From the NCBI RefSeq assembly GCF_000454725.1, contig NZ_APJW01000001.1, forward strand, positions 62,001-126,000: 64,000 nucleotides of DNA, written 5' to 3'. The DNA is from Chlamydia ibidis 10-1398/6. GTDB lineage: Bacteria; Chlamydiota; Chlamydiia; Chlamydiales; Chlamydiaceae. This document shows, piece after piece, positions 46,209 through 55,500 of the stretch. The first letter of the stretch is position 1. Every line of letters starts with the position of its first letter. Position numbers and translations under genes: made by a program. The notes below the pieces were generated by a model. The model worked only from the letters and a program-made list of their open reading frames with translations, searched no databases and had not been told where the DNA came from.

Positions 46209-46886
46209 ATGATCGATCCTCTGCATCTTTTCCCAAAACTTGACGGTGATAAGGACGTAGCTTCTACGCAAAAGCCATCACCAACGCCATTAGCACGTGA
46301 ATTAAACAGAGAGGTTTCACAGTTTGCTCTAGGAGATCTACAGACTCCTAAAGAAATGCAAATACAAGACGTTCGGCCTAATCCTATGGCAATGATGCAA
46401 GATAGGAACTCTCGGATAATCGATCCTGAATTAGAAGAAGCTTTAGATTCTGAAGAAATTAAAGAACAAATAAATCATTTGAAATCACGCTTGTGGGATG
46501 CTCAGACTACACTTGAAAATCAAGATCCAGGCAAGCTGGCGTCTGAGCATATTGAAGCATTTGGAGTCATCATAGATCTAATTAATGGAGATCTTGGAAC
46601 GATTGCTGAATGCACACAGCAGAATGTAAAGCAGGAAAAAGAAAAAGAGGATGAAGACAAGTCGGTAACTCGTAAAGTTATAGATTGGGTTTCCTCCGGT
46701 GAGGAAATTTTGAATCGCGCTTTGCTCTATTTCTCAGATAGAAATGGAGAGCGTGAAAATCTAGCTGATTTCTTAAAAGTCCAGTATGCAGTGCAGAGAG
46801 CTACTCAACGTGCAGAACTTTTCTCTAGTATTGTGGGAACTACTGTCAGTAGCATCAAAACTATCATGACAACACAGTTAGGTTAA
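46209..46886 (+). CDS. Type III secretion operon protein, CT668 type
   Basis: A 225-aa soluble protein: a proline-rich, disordered N-terminus (about 1-75), then helices with a charged stretch (KQEKEKEDEDKS near 141-152). It lies one base before cdsN, so expression is coupled to the ATPase. It matches CT668 by position. I know of no assigned function; an accessory role with the ATPase or a secreted role are both possible. Confidence 0.8.
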   Translation: MIDPLHLFPKLDGDKDVASTQKPSPTPLARELNREVSQFALGDLQTPKEMQIQDVRPNPMAMMQDRNSRIIDPELEEALDSEEIKEQINHLKSRLWDAQTTLENQDPGKLASEHIEAFGVIIDLINGDLGTIAECTQQNVKQEKEKEDEDKSVTRKVIDWVSSGEEILNRALLYFSDRNGERENLADFLKVQYAVQRATQRAELFSSIVGTTVSSIKTIMTTQLG

Positions 46887-46887
46887 T

Positions 46888-48216
46888 ATGGACGAATTAG
46901 CTACAGATTTCGATGCTCTCATGTCGCAATTGAGCGATGTTCATCTCACTACAGTGGTAGGTCGTATCACAGAAGTAGTGGGGATGTTAATCAAGGCTGT
47001 TGTTCCTAATGTTCGTGTCGGAGAGGTCTGTTTAGTTAAACGCATGGGCATGGAACCTTTGGTTACGGAGGTCGTAGGTTTCACGCAGCATTTCGCATAT
47101 TTATCCCCCTTGGGAGAGTTAACGGGTGTAAGCCCGTCTTCGGAAGTCATTCCTACAGGTATGCCATTATTTATTCGTGCAGGTCAAGGGTTGCTAGGCC
47201 GTGTACTCAATGGTCTTGGCGAACCTATTGATGTATCCACAAAAGGGCCATTAAGTAATGTCGGTGAAAAGTATCCTGTTTTTCGCGCTCCTCCAGACCC
47301 TCTGCGTCGTAGTAAGTTGCGTACAATCCTTTCCACAGGAGTGCGCTGTATAGATGGTATGTTAACAGTAGCTCGAGGACAAAGAATAGGAATTTTTGCT
47401 GGAGCTGGGGTCGGTAAGTCTTCCTTATTAGGAATGATTGCCAGAAATGCTGAAGAAGCTGATGTTAACGTAATCACCCTGATTGGTGAGCGAGGACGAG
47501 AGGTTCGAGAATTCATTGAAGGAGACCTAGGCGAAGAGGGGATGAAGCGGTCTGTTATCGTCGTTTCTACTTCTGATCAATCTTCCCAATTAAGGTTAAA
47601 TGCAGCATATGTCGGAACAGCAATTGCTGAATATTTCCGGGATCAAGGTAAAACCGTAGTTTTGATGATGGATTCTGTTACGCGTTTTGCTAGAGCTTTG
47701 CGTGAGGTCGGTTTAGCAGCAGGAGAGCCTCCTGCTCGGGCTGGATATACCCCATCCGTATTCTCTACATTGCCTAAATTACTAGAACGCTCAGGGGCAT
47801 CTGATAAAGGTACAATTACTGCATTTTATACGGTCTTAGTTGCTGGAGATGACATGAACGAACCTGTCGCTGACGAAGTTAAATCGATTCTCGATGGGCA
47901 CATTGTTTTATCTAATGCATTGGCTCAAGCTTACCATTATCCTGCTATTGATGTGTTAGCATCGATTAGCCGATTGTTAACAGCAATTGTTCCTGAGGAA
48001 CAACGACGAATCATAGGAAAGGCTCGAGAGGTTCTTGCAAAGTATAAGGCTAATGAAATGCTGATACGTATTGGAGAATATCGCCGTGGTTCTGATCGTG
48101 AAGTGGATTTCGCTATAGACCATATTGATAAGCTCAATAGGTTCTTGAAACAAGATATTCATGAAAAAACGAATTATGAGGAAGCTGCTCAGCAGCTGCG
48201 GGCTATTTTCCGATAA
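46888..48216 (+). CDS. cdsN: Type III secretion ATPase CdsN
   Basis: Hexameric F1-beta-like ATPase that unfolds substrates and strips chaperones at the export gate. Walker A is GAGVGKSS at 172-179, Walker B VVLMMDS near 254-260, with the family motif GERGREVREF near 200-209 and LPKLLERSG near 296. The 442-aa length is standard. It corresponds to CT669 (yscN). Immediate neighbours encode its stalk (CdsO) and probable regulators. Confidence 0.97.
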   Translation: MDELATDFDALMSQLSDVHLTTVVGRITEVVGMLIKAVVPNVRVGEVCLVKRMGMEPLVTEVVGFTQHFAYLSPLGELTGVSPSSEVIPTGMPLFIRAGQGLLGRVLNGLGEPIDVSTKGPLSNVGEKYPVFRAPPDPLRRSKLRTILSTGVRCIDGMLTVARGQRIGIFAGAGVGKSSLLGMIARNAEEADVNVITLIGERGREVREFIEGDLGEEGMKRSVIVVSTSDQSSQLRLNAAYVGTAIAEYFRDQGKTVVLMMDSVTRFARALREVGLAAGEPPARAGYTPSVFSTLPKLLERSGASDKGTITAFYTVLVAGDDMNEPVADEVKSILDGHIVLSNALAQAYHYPAIDVLASISRLLTAIVPEEQRRIIGKAREVLAKYKANEMLIRIGEYRRGSDREVDFAIDHIDKLNRFLKQDIHEKTNYEEAAQQLRAIFR

Positions 48217-48235
48217 TATAGAAGGGTGATAAAAC

Positions 48236-48742
48236 GTGCCCAAATATCCATTAGAACCTGTTTTAGCAATTAAAAAGGATCGTGTTGATAGAGCAGAAAA
48301 AGTTGTTAAGGAAAAACGACGTTTATTAGAGATAGAACAGGAAAAATTGCGAGAACGGGAAGCTGATCGTGATAAAGTAAAGAATCACTATATGCAAAAG
48401 ATTCAGCAGCTTCGTGAGTTACTAGATGAAGGAACTACCAGCGACCCCGTTTTGCAAATGAAATCTTATATTAAGGTGGTCGCTGTACAACTTTCTGAAG
48501 AAGAAGAGAAAGTTAGTAAGCAAAAGGAAAGCGTATTAGCAGCAGCTAAAGAATTAGAGGCAGCCGAGGCGAGTTTAGCCAAGCGAAGAAAGGAAGAAGA
48601 AAAGACGCGTTTACATAAAGAAGAGTGGATGAAAGAAGCTCTAAAAGAAGAAGCGCGGGCATTTGAAAATGAACAAGACGAAATGGGGCAGCTGCTCCAT
48701 CAGTTACGTAAGCAAAAACAACGTGAATCGGGGGAGAGCTAG
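48236..48742 (+). CDS. cdsO: Type III secretion ATPase stalk protein CdsO
   Basis: A 168-aa, strongly charged, almost entirely coiled-coil protein, the YscO/FliJ type that fits in the ATPase centre. It starts with GTG, in MPKYPLEPVLAIKKDR, and corresponds to CT670. Only 3 bp separate it from cdsP. Confidence 0.9.
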   Translation: MPKYPLEPVLAIKKDRVDRAEKVVKEKRRLLEIEQEKLREREADRDKVKNHYMQKIQQLRELLDEGTTSDPVLQMKSYIKVVAVQLSEEEEKVSKQKESVLAAAKELEAAEASLAKRRKEEEKTRLHKEEWMKEALKEEARAFENEQDEMGQLLHQLRKQKQRESGES

Positions 48743-48745
48743 TCT

Positions 48746-49597
48746 ATGGAATTAAATAAAACATCAGAGTCTTTATACAATTGTAAAGCAGGAACACATT
48801 CTCAACAATCTATAGGACCTGATCCTGTAGATAATCGGGATGTTAAAGTCTTCTCATTAGAAGGAAAACAACAATCACGTGCTGAACGTAATGATAAATT
48901 AGCAGCAAAAGGTAATCGTCAAGATGCACGTTCTTCTTCTGACGATAAACGGTTAGAAGAAGGGCCTGCGTCGGTAGTCGCTAAAGAAGAAGAAGAACAA
49001 GAGCAAGAAAATGGGTTCATGATCTGTGAAAATGCAGCTGCAGGCATGTCTTTAGTAGATATTGCTACGTCTATGGCTACAGAAGTTGCTCTTGAAACAG
49101 CACAAGTTGCAGTTGCTAGCGTAGATCTTAGCTGGGTTGCTGATATTGTGGCTTCTACAGTTGACGCTATGATGGTCACAGATATTGGTGGTCAGCAGTT
49201 GGTGGAAATTGTATTAGATTCAGAAGCAGCAGTTCCTGAAGCATTTGCAGGGGCAAATCTTACGCTTGTACAGTCTGGAGATCAGCTGACAGTCAAGTTT
49301 TCTAATTTTACAGATAATGTTCAAATGTCAGAAGCTATGCAGTTAGTTGCTAGCAATCCCGTACAGTTAACAAACTTAGTGCAATCATTAAAAGATCGTA
49401 TGCTAACATTGACCGAATTAACAATTGGGACTAATGCGGTACAGCTGCCTAAGTTAGAAGAGATCCGATCTCCTATGCACGTGTTGGCCGCGTCTATTCG
49501 TCAGCAAGATCAGGAAAAAGATCAAGACGGTAGGCAACAACATTCAGATCAAGAGCAAGATCAAAAACAATTTAAAGTAGAAGAAGCTAGTTTATAA
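48746..49597 (+). CDS. cdsP: Type III secretion protein CdsP (YscP-like candidate)
   Basis: A 283-aa protein with a disordered Gln/Glu/Lys-rich N-terminus (about 1-95) and tail (about 250-283) around a hydrophobic core. The layout suits needle-length regulators, and C. trachomatis CT671 at this position is called CdsP. Sequence similarity to YscP is weak, so the ruler/switch role is inferred from operon position. Confidence 0.8.
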   Translation: MELNKTSESLYNCKAGTHSQQSIGPDPVDNRDVKVFSLEGKQQSRAERNDKLAAKGNRQDARSSSDDKRLEEGPASVVAKEEEEQEQENGFMICENAAAGMSLVDIATSMATEVALETAQVAVASVDLSWVADIVASTVDAMMVTDIGGQQLVEIVLDSEAAVPEAFAGANLTLVQSGDQLTVKFSNFTDNVQMSEAMQLVASNPVQLTNLVQSLKDRMLTLTELTIGTNAVQLPKLEEIRSPMHVLAASIRQQDQEKDQDGRQQHSDQEQDQKQFKVEEASL

Positions 49598-49610
49598 AGG
49601 ATAAATTCTC

Positions 49611-50729
49611 ATGACAGTGACAGAGAAGCCTAACGATAGTTGGCTAAAGCTTCGTAATGATTTTCTTAGCTCTTTGAATACAGAAGAAGAGCAAATTTCT
49701 TTGCCAACGTTTCCTATTGATGGGTGTAAACGTATCCTGAAGGATAAATTTCGTCTGGAAGACTGTGAGATTGTCATACGATTCCGCGGGGCTCTCTCTG
49801 TTTCTGATATTACAAAAGAACTCAGCAAAAATATTTTATTACAACCATTAGTTGCTCAACCTTTAGAGTCGGGAGAGTTCTTTTTCTTAACATCGGAAGA
49901 AGACCTTCAAAGTTTGATGGTAGCTGTGTTTGGGGATTCTAGTTTGGCATCCTACTTTTATCAGAAAGATAAACTTTTAGGATTTCATTATTATTTCACC
50001 GCTGAACTTTGCAAAATTTTCCAAGATCTTTCTTGGATTCCTTCGTTGACTATGAAGGTCTCCGAAGATGCGAAGTTTTCAGTGCGCAGCTTACAGGGTT
50101 CTTATTACACTGTCGGAGTCTCCTGTAGATTGGATGGGAAAAACATCTATTTCAATTTATTATTTCCCGAAACCACTCAGCAAAGTTGTAAAAAATTTCT
50201 AGCCAGTTTGAATCAGGATTTTGATATCCATCAAGTAGATCCTATGCTGCCTATAGCTATGTCTGTAGATGTAGGATATTGTGAGCTTACTGAAGAAGAA
50301 TGGCAGCAGGTAATTCCTGGCAGTTTTATATTGTTAGATACCTGTTTGTATGACCCTGATACAGGAGAAAGTGGGGCATTGTTGACGATTAATAATCGAC
50401 AATTTTTCGGAGGGAGATTTACAGATACGAAATCTGGTGAGTTTAAAATTACTAGTTATCCAAATCTTCAACATGAAGATGCTCCAGAAGAACATGAAGA
50501 GCATGAGCCTGCTATTCCTTTACCTAGCCGTGTTAAATTAGTAGCAGAAGTAGCTCGATATTCTCTGACTGTGGAAAATTTCCTAAGTCTAGGAATCGGA
50601 AGTGTATTGCATTTTGATGGCACTCATCCTGTTTTGGGTGTAGATTTGATTCTAAATGGTGCTAAAGTTGGCAGAGGCGAAATAGTGTCTTTGGGTAACG
50701 TTTTAGGCATTAGAGTCTTGGAAGCATAG
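49611..50729 (+). CDS. cdsQ: Type III secretion C-ring protein CdsQ
   Basis: A 372-aa YscQ/FliN family protein. The C-terminal ~75 residues are the SpoA/FliN domain (VKLVAEVARYSLTVENFLSLGIG, split near 303-325, then GAKVGRGEIVSLGNVLGIRV at the end). It forms the cytoplasmic sorting platform that binds CdsN/CdsL and recruits chaperone-effector complexes. It corresponds to CT672. Confidence 0.94.
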   Translation: MTVTEKPNDSWLKLRNDFLSSLNTEEEQISLPTFPIDGCKRILKDKFRLEDCEIVIRFRGALSVSDITKELSKNILLQPLVAQPLESGEFFFLTSEEDLQSLMVAVFGDSSLASYFYQKDKLLGFHYYFTAELCKIFQDLSWIPSLTMKVSEDAKFSVRSLQGSYYTVGVSCRLDGKNIYFNLLFPETTQQSCKKFLASLNQDFDIHQVDPMLPIAMSVDVGYCELTEEEWQQVIPGSFILLDTCLYDPDTGESGALLTINNRQFFGGRFTDTKSGEFKITSYPNLQHEDAPEEHEEHEPAIPLPSRVKLVAEVARYSLTVENFLSLGIGSVLHFDGTHPVLGVDLILNGAKVGRGEIVSLGNVLGIRVLEA

Positions 50730-50740
50730 AAACTACTTTT

Positions 50741-52243
50741 ATGGATTGTCATGCCGAATCTACCCTAGCCGATCGTATCATTGGTGGCTGTCATATTCAA
50801 AGAATTTTGAGCAGCAAAACTGGGACCACGGTATATCAAGCCCGTCACATAGAAACCTCACGTCTTACAGCTATCAAGGTTCTTACTGCTCCTTTTGTTT
50901 TTGATACTCGTCGTATTCAAACTTTTTTAAAAGAAGCGGAAATTATTCGTAATCTTTCACATGATCATATTGTACAACTATACAACTATGGTAAGTGGGA
51001 GTGTGGTCTATATATTTCTATGGAGTATGTTAACGGAATATCTCTTAGAGAATATATCCTATCACAGACTATTCCATTACCTAAAGCAAGTCAGATTATC
51101 TTAGATATAGCGGAAGCTATAGCATATCTCCATAGTCAAGGAATTATCCATAGGGATATTAAACCAGAAAATATCCTAATCACTCCTGAAGGACATATTA
51201 AATTGATCGATTTTGGCTTGTCAGTGTGGAAAGATCAGGAATGCTATTCAGGTTATTTAGGCACGCCCTATTATATGAGCCCAGAACAAAGATATGGAGA
51301 AGCGGGGTCAAAATCTTCCGATATCTATTCTCTAGGTATTTTAGCATATGAGTTAGTCTTAGGCAATTTGGCGTTAGGGAAAATTCATCTGTCGCTTATC
51401 CCTGAAAAGATTAGTAGAATTCTTTCCAAAGCATTACAACCTTCTCCTAAAGAACGGTATAGTTCTATCATGGATTTCATTCATGATTTGCGTAGGTATA
51501 TTCGTTCAGAGGAACTACAAAACGACTATAGATGTAAAGATAGTACTACAGAGTTTCATGAACTCTTATATCAGCAGAGATCTTGGCTATCTCCTACTAG
51601 TGTGAGGTTGCCTGACTTTCTTTCTATAAGCATCCAAGAAAAAGGATTTCCTACATATCCTTATGTGTATTACCAAAGTTTTTTAGAAGAGGATGTTTTC
51701 TCTTTTTGGTTTTGTTATGGTTGTATAGGTCATCCTACTTTAGCTCTCACTGTGATGAAAACACTTGTAAATCAGTTGTCTTCGCATAATAGTGCTGGCG
51801 ATATCTTACACAAAATAAATCAAGAATTTCTACATCTACATGTGCCTACTGATGATTTCGGTCTCGCGGCAAATTGCCTAATTATTTCTAAAGAAAAACA
51901 AGAAGTTTCTTGGTTAGCTTGTGGGAAAACTAATTTATGGTTAAAAAAGCAAGGAAAGGTTCGAAAGAGTTTTGAGAGCTCTTCCCTAGGGTTAGGGAAA
52001 ATTAGCTCTTTACAAATTCGGGAAACCAAGGTTGCATGGGAAATAGGTGATGAAGCAGTATTACATACCTTAAAGGCAGACAACCCTATGCTACCCTTGT
52101 ACTGTCCATCATTCACAGAGTTGAAAGATAGAGGACAAACAGCTATATTCTGCCCAATAGAAAGCGTACAGTATGGGACACAGGACATTTATAACGGAAA
52201 TCTTTGTCCCTCAACACTTATCAGCTTAAAAAGAATCCGGTGA
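50741..52243 (+). CDS. pkn5: Ser/Thr protein kinase Pkn5
   Basis: A eukaryotic-type kinase of 500 aa inside the secretion operon (CT673). The kinase domain covers about 12-270. The ATP lysine K46 (TAIKVL), helix-C glutamate E65, catalytic loop HRDIKPEN (D139, N144), DFGL (D157) and GTPYYMSPEQ are present. The glycine-rich loop is degenerate (RILSSKTGTTVY), with only one of the usual three glycines. No membrane segment is seen; the C-terminal ~220 residues are of unknown fold. It may act on CdsD or be secreted; both are inference. Confidence 0.93.
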   Translation: MDCHAESTLADRIIGGCHIQRILSSKTGTTVYQARHIETSRLTAIKVLTAPFVFDTRRIQTFLKEAEIIRNLSHDHIVQLYNYGKWECGLYISMEYVNGISLREYILSQTIPLPKASQIILDIAEAIAYLHSQGIIHRDIKPENILITPEGHIKLIDFGLSVWKDQECYSGYLGTPYYMSPEQRYGEAGSKSSDIYSLGILAYELVLGNLALGKIHLSLIPEKISRILSKALQPSPKERYSSIMDFIHDLRRYIRSEELQNDYRCKDSTTEFHELLYQQRSWLSPTSVRLPDFLSISIQEKGFPTYPYVYYQSFLEEDVFSFWFCYGCIGHPTLALTVMKTLVNQLSSHNSAGDILHKINQEFLHLHVPTDDFGLAANCLIISKEKQEVSWLACGKTNLWLKKQGKVRKSFESSSLGLGKISSLQIRETKVAWEIGDEAVLHTLKADNPMLPLYCPSFTELKDRGQTAIFCPIESVQYGTQDIYNGNLCPSTLISLKRIR

Positions 52244-54957
52244 ACATAGTGACGTCGAACATTGGAAGCAAGATCGTACAGATCGTAAGTAAGAAAAAAA
52301 ATAAGATAGGCGCGTTACTAGCTTTATTTTTCCTTGATCTGGTTTTACTTGGTGTAAACTCGCAAAAATCCTCGCCAAATCAGTTAAGATCTGCACCACA
52401 CAACGTCGCAAATGAGAACAGCTCTCAAGTTGCCGCTTGTCCTAAGAATGTTGGTGCTAGAGTGGCAACAAGGCCCACTAATCGGCCTGCAGCAAAACCT
52501 GTTTCTCCTAGTAGTCAGGTTCATCATTTTAAAAAATCATCACAAAATTTTGGACCGACACCTCCGAAAGAATCACCTTTTGCTAGGACAGGGTCTCGTA
52601 CGGGAGCATCTCATACCCCATACTCTTCTCAGAGAAAAACAGAGCGGCCTTTGCCTAATCGTGAGCAAATAGAGGCCCAATCAGCAGCAGATAAAGAAAA
52701 AATTGGAGGAGCGCAAATTTGGGAGCAGAAACAGGCCTATGCTCGGCGTGCTGCTAACGGTGTAAATCTCAGTGTAAGAAAACAAGCTGAGGAATCACAA
52801 AATACCCTGCAGAATGAGAAGAGCGATTCTCCTAGAGATACAAATGAAACTCCGCCTACGGATCATCAGCCTGCTTCTGGAAAGCCAGTATTCCATGATA
52901 GCAATAAAGATACAGGTGATGATGACAAGGCAATACATCTGCTAAAAAAGAATATTACCTGTGAAGATCTTAAAGATAATGGTTATACCGTTAATTTTGA
53001 GGATATTTCCATTCTTGAATTACTACAATTTGTTAGTAAAATTTCAGGAACAAACTTTGTCTTTGATAGCAATGATTTGCAGTTTAACGTAACGATTGTT
53101 TCTCATGACCCCACATCAGTAGATGATTTGTCTACGATTTTACTCCAAGTTTTGAAAATGCATGACTTGAAGGTTGTAGAGCAGGGAAATAACGTTTTGA
53201 TTTATCGTAACCCACATATATCAAAATTATCTACAGTGGTTACAGATGGCTCTGCAAAAGAAAATTGCGAAGCTGTCGTTGTTACTCGGGTATTCCGTCT
53301 CTACAGTGTTAGTCCTTCAGCTGCTGTGAATATTATCCAGCCGTTATTATCTCATGATGCAATTGTTAGTGCTTCCGAAGCTACACGTCATGTTATAGTG
53401 TCGGATATCGCTGGTAATGTCGATAAAGTAGGGGAGTTATTGGGTGCATTAGATGGGCCAGGAACTTCTGTAGATATGTCGGAGTATGACGTACAGTATG
53501 CTAATCCTGCGTCTTTAGTGAGCTATTGCCAAGATGTTTTGGGTGCCATGGCTGAAGATGAAGCTTTCCAGATTTTCATGCAGCCAGGTACCAATAAGAT
53601 ATTTGTGATATCGTCCCCACGTTTAACAGCAAAAGCCATCCAATTACTCCGATCTTTGGACGTTCCTGAAATGGCTCATACTTTAGATGATGTTGCTGGC
53701 CCAGCAGCAGCTCTAGGATCATCAGGTCCAACCAATCCTAAAAGTTTACGTTTCTTCATGTATAAGTTGAAATACCAAAATGGTGCTGCGATTGCGCAAG
53801 CAATTCAGGATATTGGTTACAATTTGTACGTGACCACAGCGATGGACGAAGATTTTATTAACACGTTGAATAGTATTCAATGGTTAGACGTGAACAACTC
53901 TATCGTTGTTGTCGGAAATCAAAATAACGTAGATAAAGTTGTTAGCCTTCTCAATGGTCTAGATTTACCTCCTAAGCAGGTTTATATTGAGGTCTTAATC
54001 TTAGAAACAAGTCTAGAAAAATCTTGGGATTTCGGTGTACAGTGGGTAGCTCTCGGGGATGAGCAAGGTAAAGTTGCTTACGCATCCGGATTATTAAATA
54101 ACACGGGACTTTCTACTCCAGCGAAAAGTGTAACCCCTCCAGTTACTCCTTCTCCAGGCCAGATTCCTCTGCCAACACCCGGACAACTCACGGGCATTGG
54201 CGATATGATGTATGCTTCATCAGCTTTTGGTCTAGGAATTATCGGCAACGTCTTGAGCCATAAGGGTAAGTCGTTCCTAACGTTAGGAGGATTATTAAGT
54301 GCTTTAGACCAAGATGGTGACACGGTTATTGTTCTTAATCCAAGAATTATGGCTCAGGATACCCAACAGGCATCGTTCTTCGTAGGACAAACCATTCCAT
54401 TTCAGACAACCAATACTATTATTCAAGAGACAGGAACTGTCACTCAGAATATCGAATATGAGGATATTGGTGTTAACCTTGTCGTAGCTTCTACTGTAGC
54501 TCCTAATAATGTCGTTACTCTACAAATAGAGCAGACAATTTCAGAGTTGCATTCTGCACATGGTACGCTCACGCCAGTAACAGATAAGACATATGCAGCT
54601 ACTCGTTTACAAGTTCCTGATGGATGTTTCTTAGTTATGAGTGGACATATCCGCGATAAGACAACAAAAATAGTTTCTGGTGTCCCATTGCTTTGCTCAA
54701 TTCCTCTCATTAAAGGGTTATTCAGCAGAACAATAGATCAGCGGCAAAAGCGTAATATTATGATGTTTATCAAGCCTAAGGTTATTTGCAGCTTTGAAGA
54801 TGGTACTACGTTAACTAATAAAGAGGGCTACAGATATAATTGGGAGGCTGATCAAGGGTCTATGCAAATTGCCCCACGTCATGCTCCTGAGTGTCAACGC
54901 GCTCCTGTCCTCCAGGAAGAAAGTGGACTTAAAATGCTAGAAATAGAACGTCAATAA
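52240..54957 (+). CDS. cdsC: Type III secretion outer membrane secretin CdsC
   Basis: Outer-membrane ring of the injectisome (YscC/PulD family, CT674). A basic N-terminus with a hydrophobic stretch (GALLALFFLDLVLLGVNS) acts as the export signal. A disordered Pro/Ser/Gln region follows (about 45-225), then N-domains (SILELLQFVSKISGTNFVFD, near 260) and the secretin core with VPLLCSIPLIKGLFS near the end. The chosen GTG 52240 overlaps the pkn5 stop (GTGA); an in-frame TTG at 52204 would add 12 residues. The periplasmic part is long for a secretin. Confidence 0.94.
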   Translation: MNIVTSNIGSKIVQIVSKKKNKIGALLALFFLDLVLLGVNSQKSSPNQLRSAPHNVANENSSQVAACPKNVGARVATRPTNRPAAKPVSPSSQVHHFKKSSQNFGPTPPKESPFARTGSRTGASHTPYSSQRKTERPLPNREQIEAQSAADKEKIGGAQIWEQKQAYARRAANGVNLSVRKQAEESQNTLQNEKSDSPRDTNETPPTDHQPASGKPVFHDSNKDTGDDDKAIHLLKKNITCEDLKDNGYTVNFEDISILELLQFVSKISGTNFVFDSNDLQFNVTIVSHDPTSVDDLSTILLQVLKMHDLKVVEQGNNVLIYRNPHISKLSTVVTDGSAKENCEAVVVTRVFRLYSVSPSAAVNIIQPLLSHDAIVSASEATRHVIVSDIAGNVDKVGELLGALDGPGTSVDMSEYDVQYANPASLVSYCQDVLGAMAEDEAFQIFMQPGTNKIFVISSPRLTAKAIQLLRSLDVPEMAHTLDDVAGPAAALGSSGPTNPKSLRFFMYKLKYQNGAAIAQAIQDIGYNLYVTTAMDEDFINTLNSIQWLDVNNSIVVVGNQNNVDKVVSLLNGLDLPPKQVYIEVLILETSLEKSWDFGVQWVALGDEQGKVAYASGLLNNTGLSTPAKSVTPPVTPSPGQIPLPTPGQLTGIGDMMYASSAFGLGIIGNVLSHKGKSFLTLGGLLSALDQDGDTVIVLNPRIMAQDTQQASFFVGQTIPFQTTNTIIQETGTVTQNIEYEDIGVNLVVASTVAPNNVVTLQIEQTISELHSAHGTLTPVTDKTYAATRLQVPDGCFLVMSGHIRDKTTKIVSGVPLLCSIPLIKGLFSRTIDQRQKRNIMMFIKPKVICSFEDGTTLTNKEGYRYNWEADQGSMQIAPRHAPECQRAPVLQEESGLKMLEIERQ

Positions 54958-55028
54958 TGCTATATAGGGAATACAAGATGGTATTCTACGCCATGGAATA
55001 GCTTCTAACTCTGTTGTATTCAGGGGGG

Positions 55029-55084
55029 AAAGCCAAGGGAACGAAGTCGGCCGTATGATTTTTGTTTTCTTGGCTTTTTTATTT
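55029..55084 (+). terminator. Terminator of the type III secretion operon
   Basis: AAAGCCAAG (55029-55037) pairs with CTTGGCTTT (55069-55077) around a 31-nt loop, followed by a T-run. The long loop makes it unusual, but the stem plus T-run is clear. Confidence 0.7.
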
Positions 55085-55109
55085 TCTCGTTTTATACTGA
55101 TGTCCTTCT

Positions 55110-55182
<73 letters not shown>

Positions 55183-55252
55183 AATAGTCTTTTTCTAATC
55201 GTTCCTCTTCTCTAGATAGCAAAAATAATTTTTGATTGGATGTGCTTATAAC

Positions 55253-55500
55253 TTGTTTTTAATAATTTCCAAAAATATAATGCGCTCGCTAACGACTTAT
55301 TTTGGGCTCCAAAGGCATCTTAGTGATTCATATGAATCACCGAATTGCGTCTGGCCTACGGGTCCTGCAATAAGGTTTGTTGCAAAGCGCATTATTCTTC
55401 TTTCTAAAAGCAGAATAAGCGATGGCTTCTAGTTTAGACACCGGTAGGGGGAGCAAGGTGTCTTCCCTCCTTGGCGATCCTTTGGTGTCGCTTAGGAGGG
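55253..55500 (+). ncRNA. Candidate structured RNA between tRNA-Thr and mcsB
   Basis: A strong promoter, TTGTTT (55253-55258), 17 nt, TATAAT (55276-55281), faces rightward. The following ~210 nt are packed with inverted repeats: the 18-bp palindrome GTGATTCATATGAATCAC (55323-55340), TGCAA/TTGCA, TTATTCT/AGAATAA, GACACC/GGTGTC (about 55437-55462) and CCCTCC/GGAGGG (55465-55500). CCAAAGGCATC near 55310 can also pair with GATCCTTTGG near 55476, suggesting a long-range closing stem. It is not a tRNA, SRP RNA, tmRNA or RNase P RNA as far as I can read. No T-run follows, and it could instead be the mcsB 3' region. Confidence 0.5.

Noticed and set aside
55232..55432. 66-codon open frame after tRNA-Thr
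   Set aside because: It begins upstream of the promoter it would need, overlaps the inverted repeats, and has no ribosome binding site.
55288..55500. Structured region as tmRNA, SRP RNA or RNase P RNA
   Set aside because: It lacks the tRNA-like T-arm and tag frame, the SRP tetraloop motif, and the RNase P core motifs that I can recognise.
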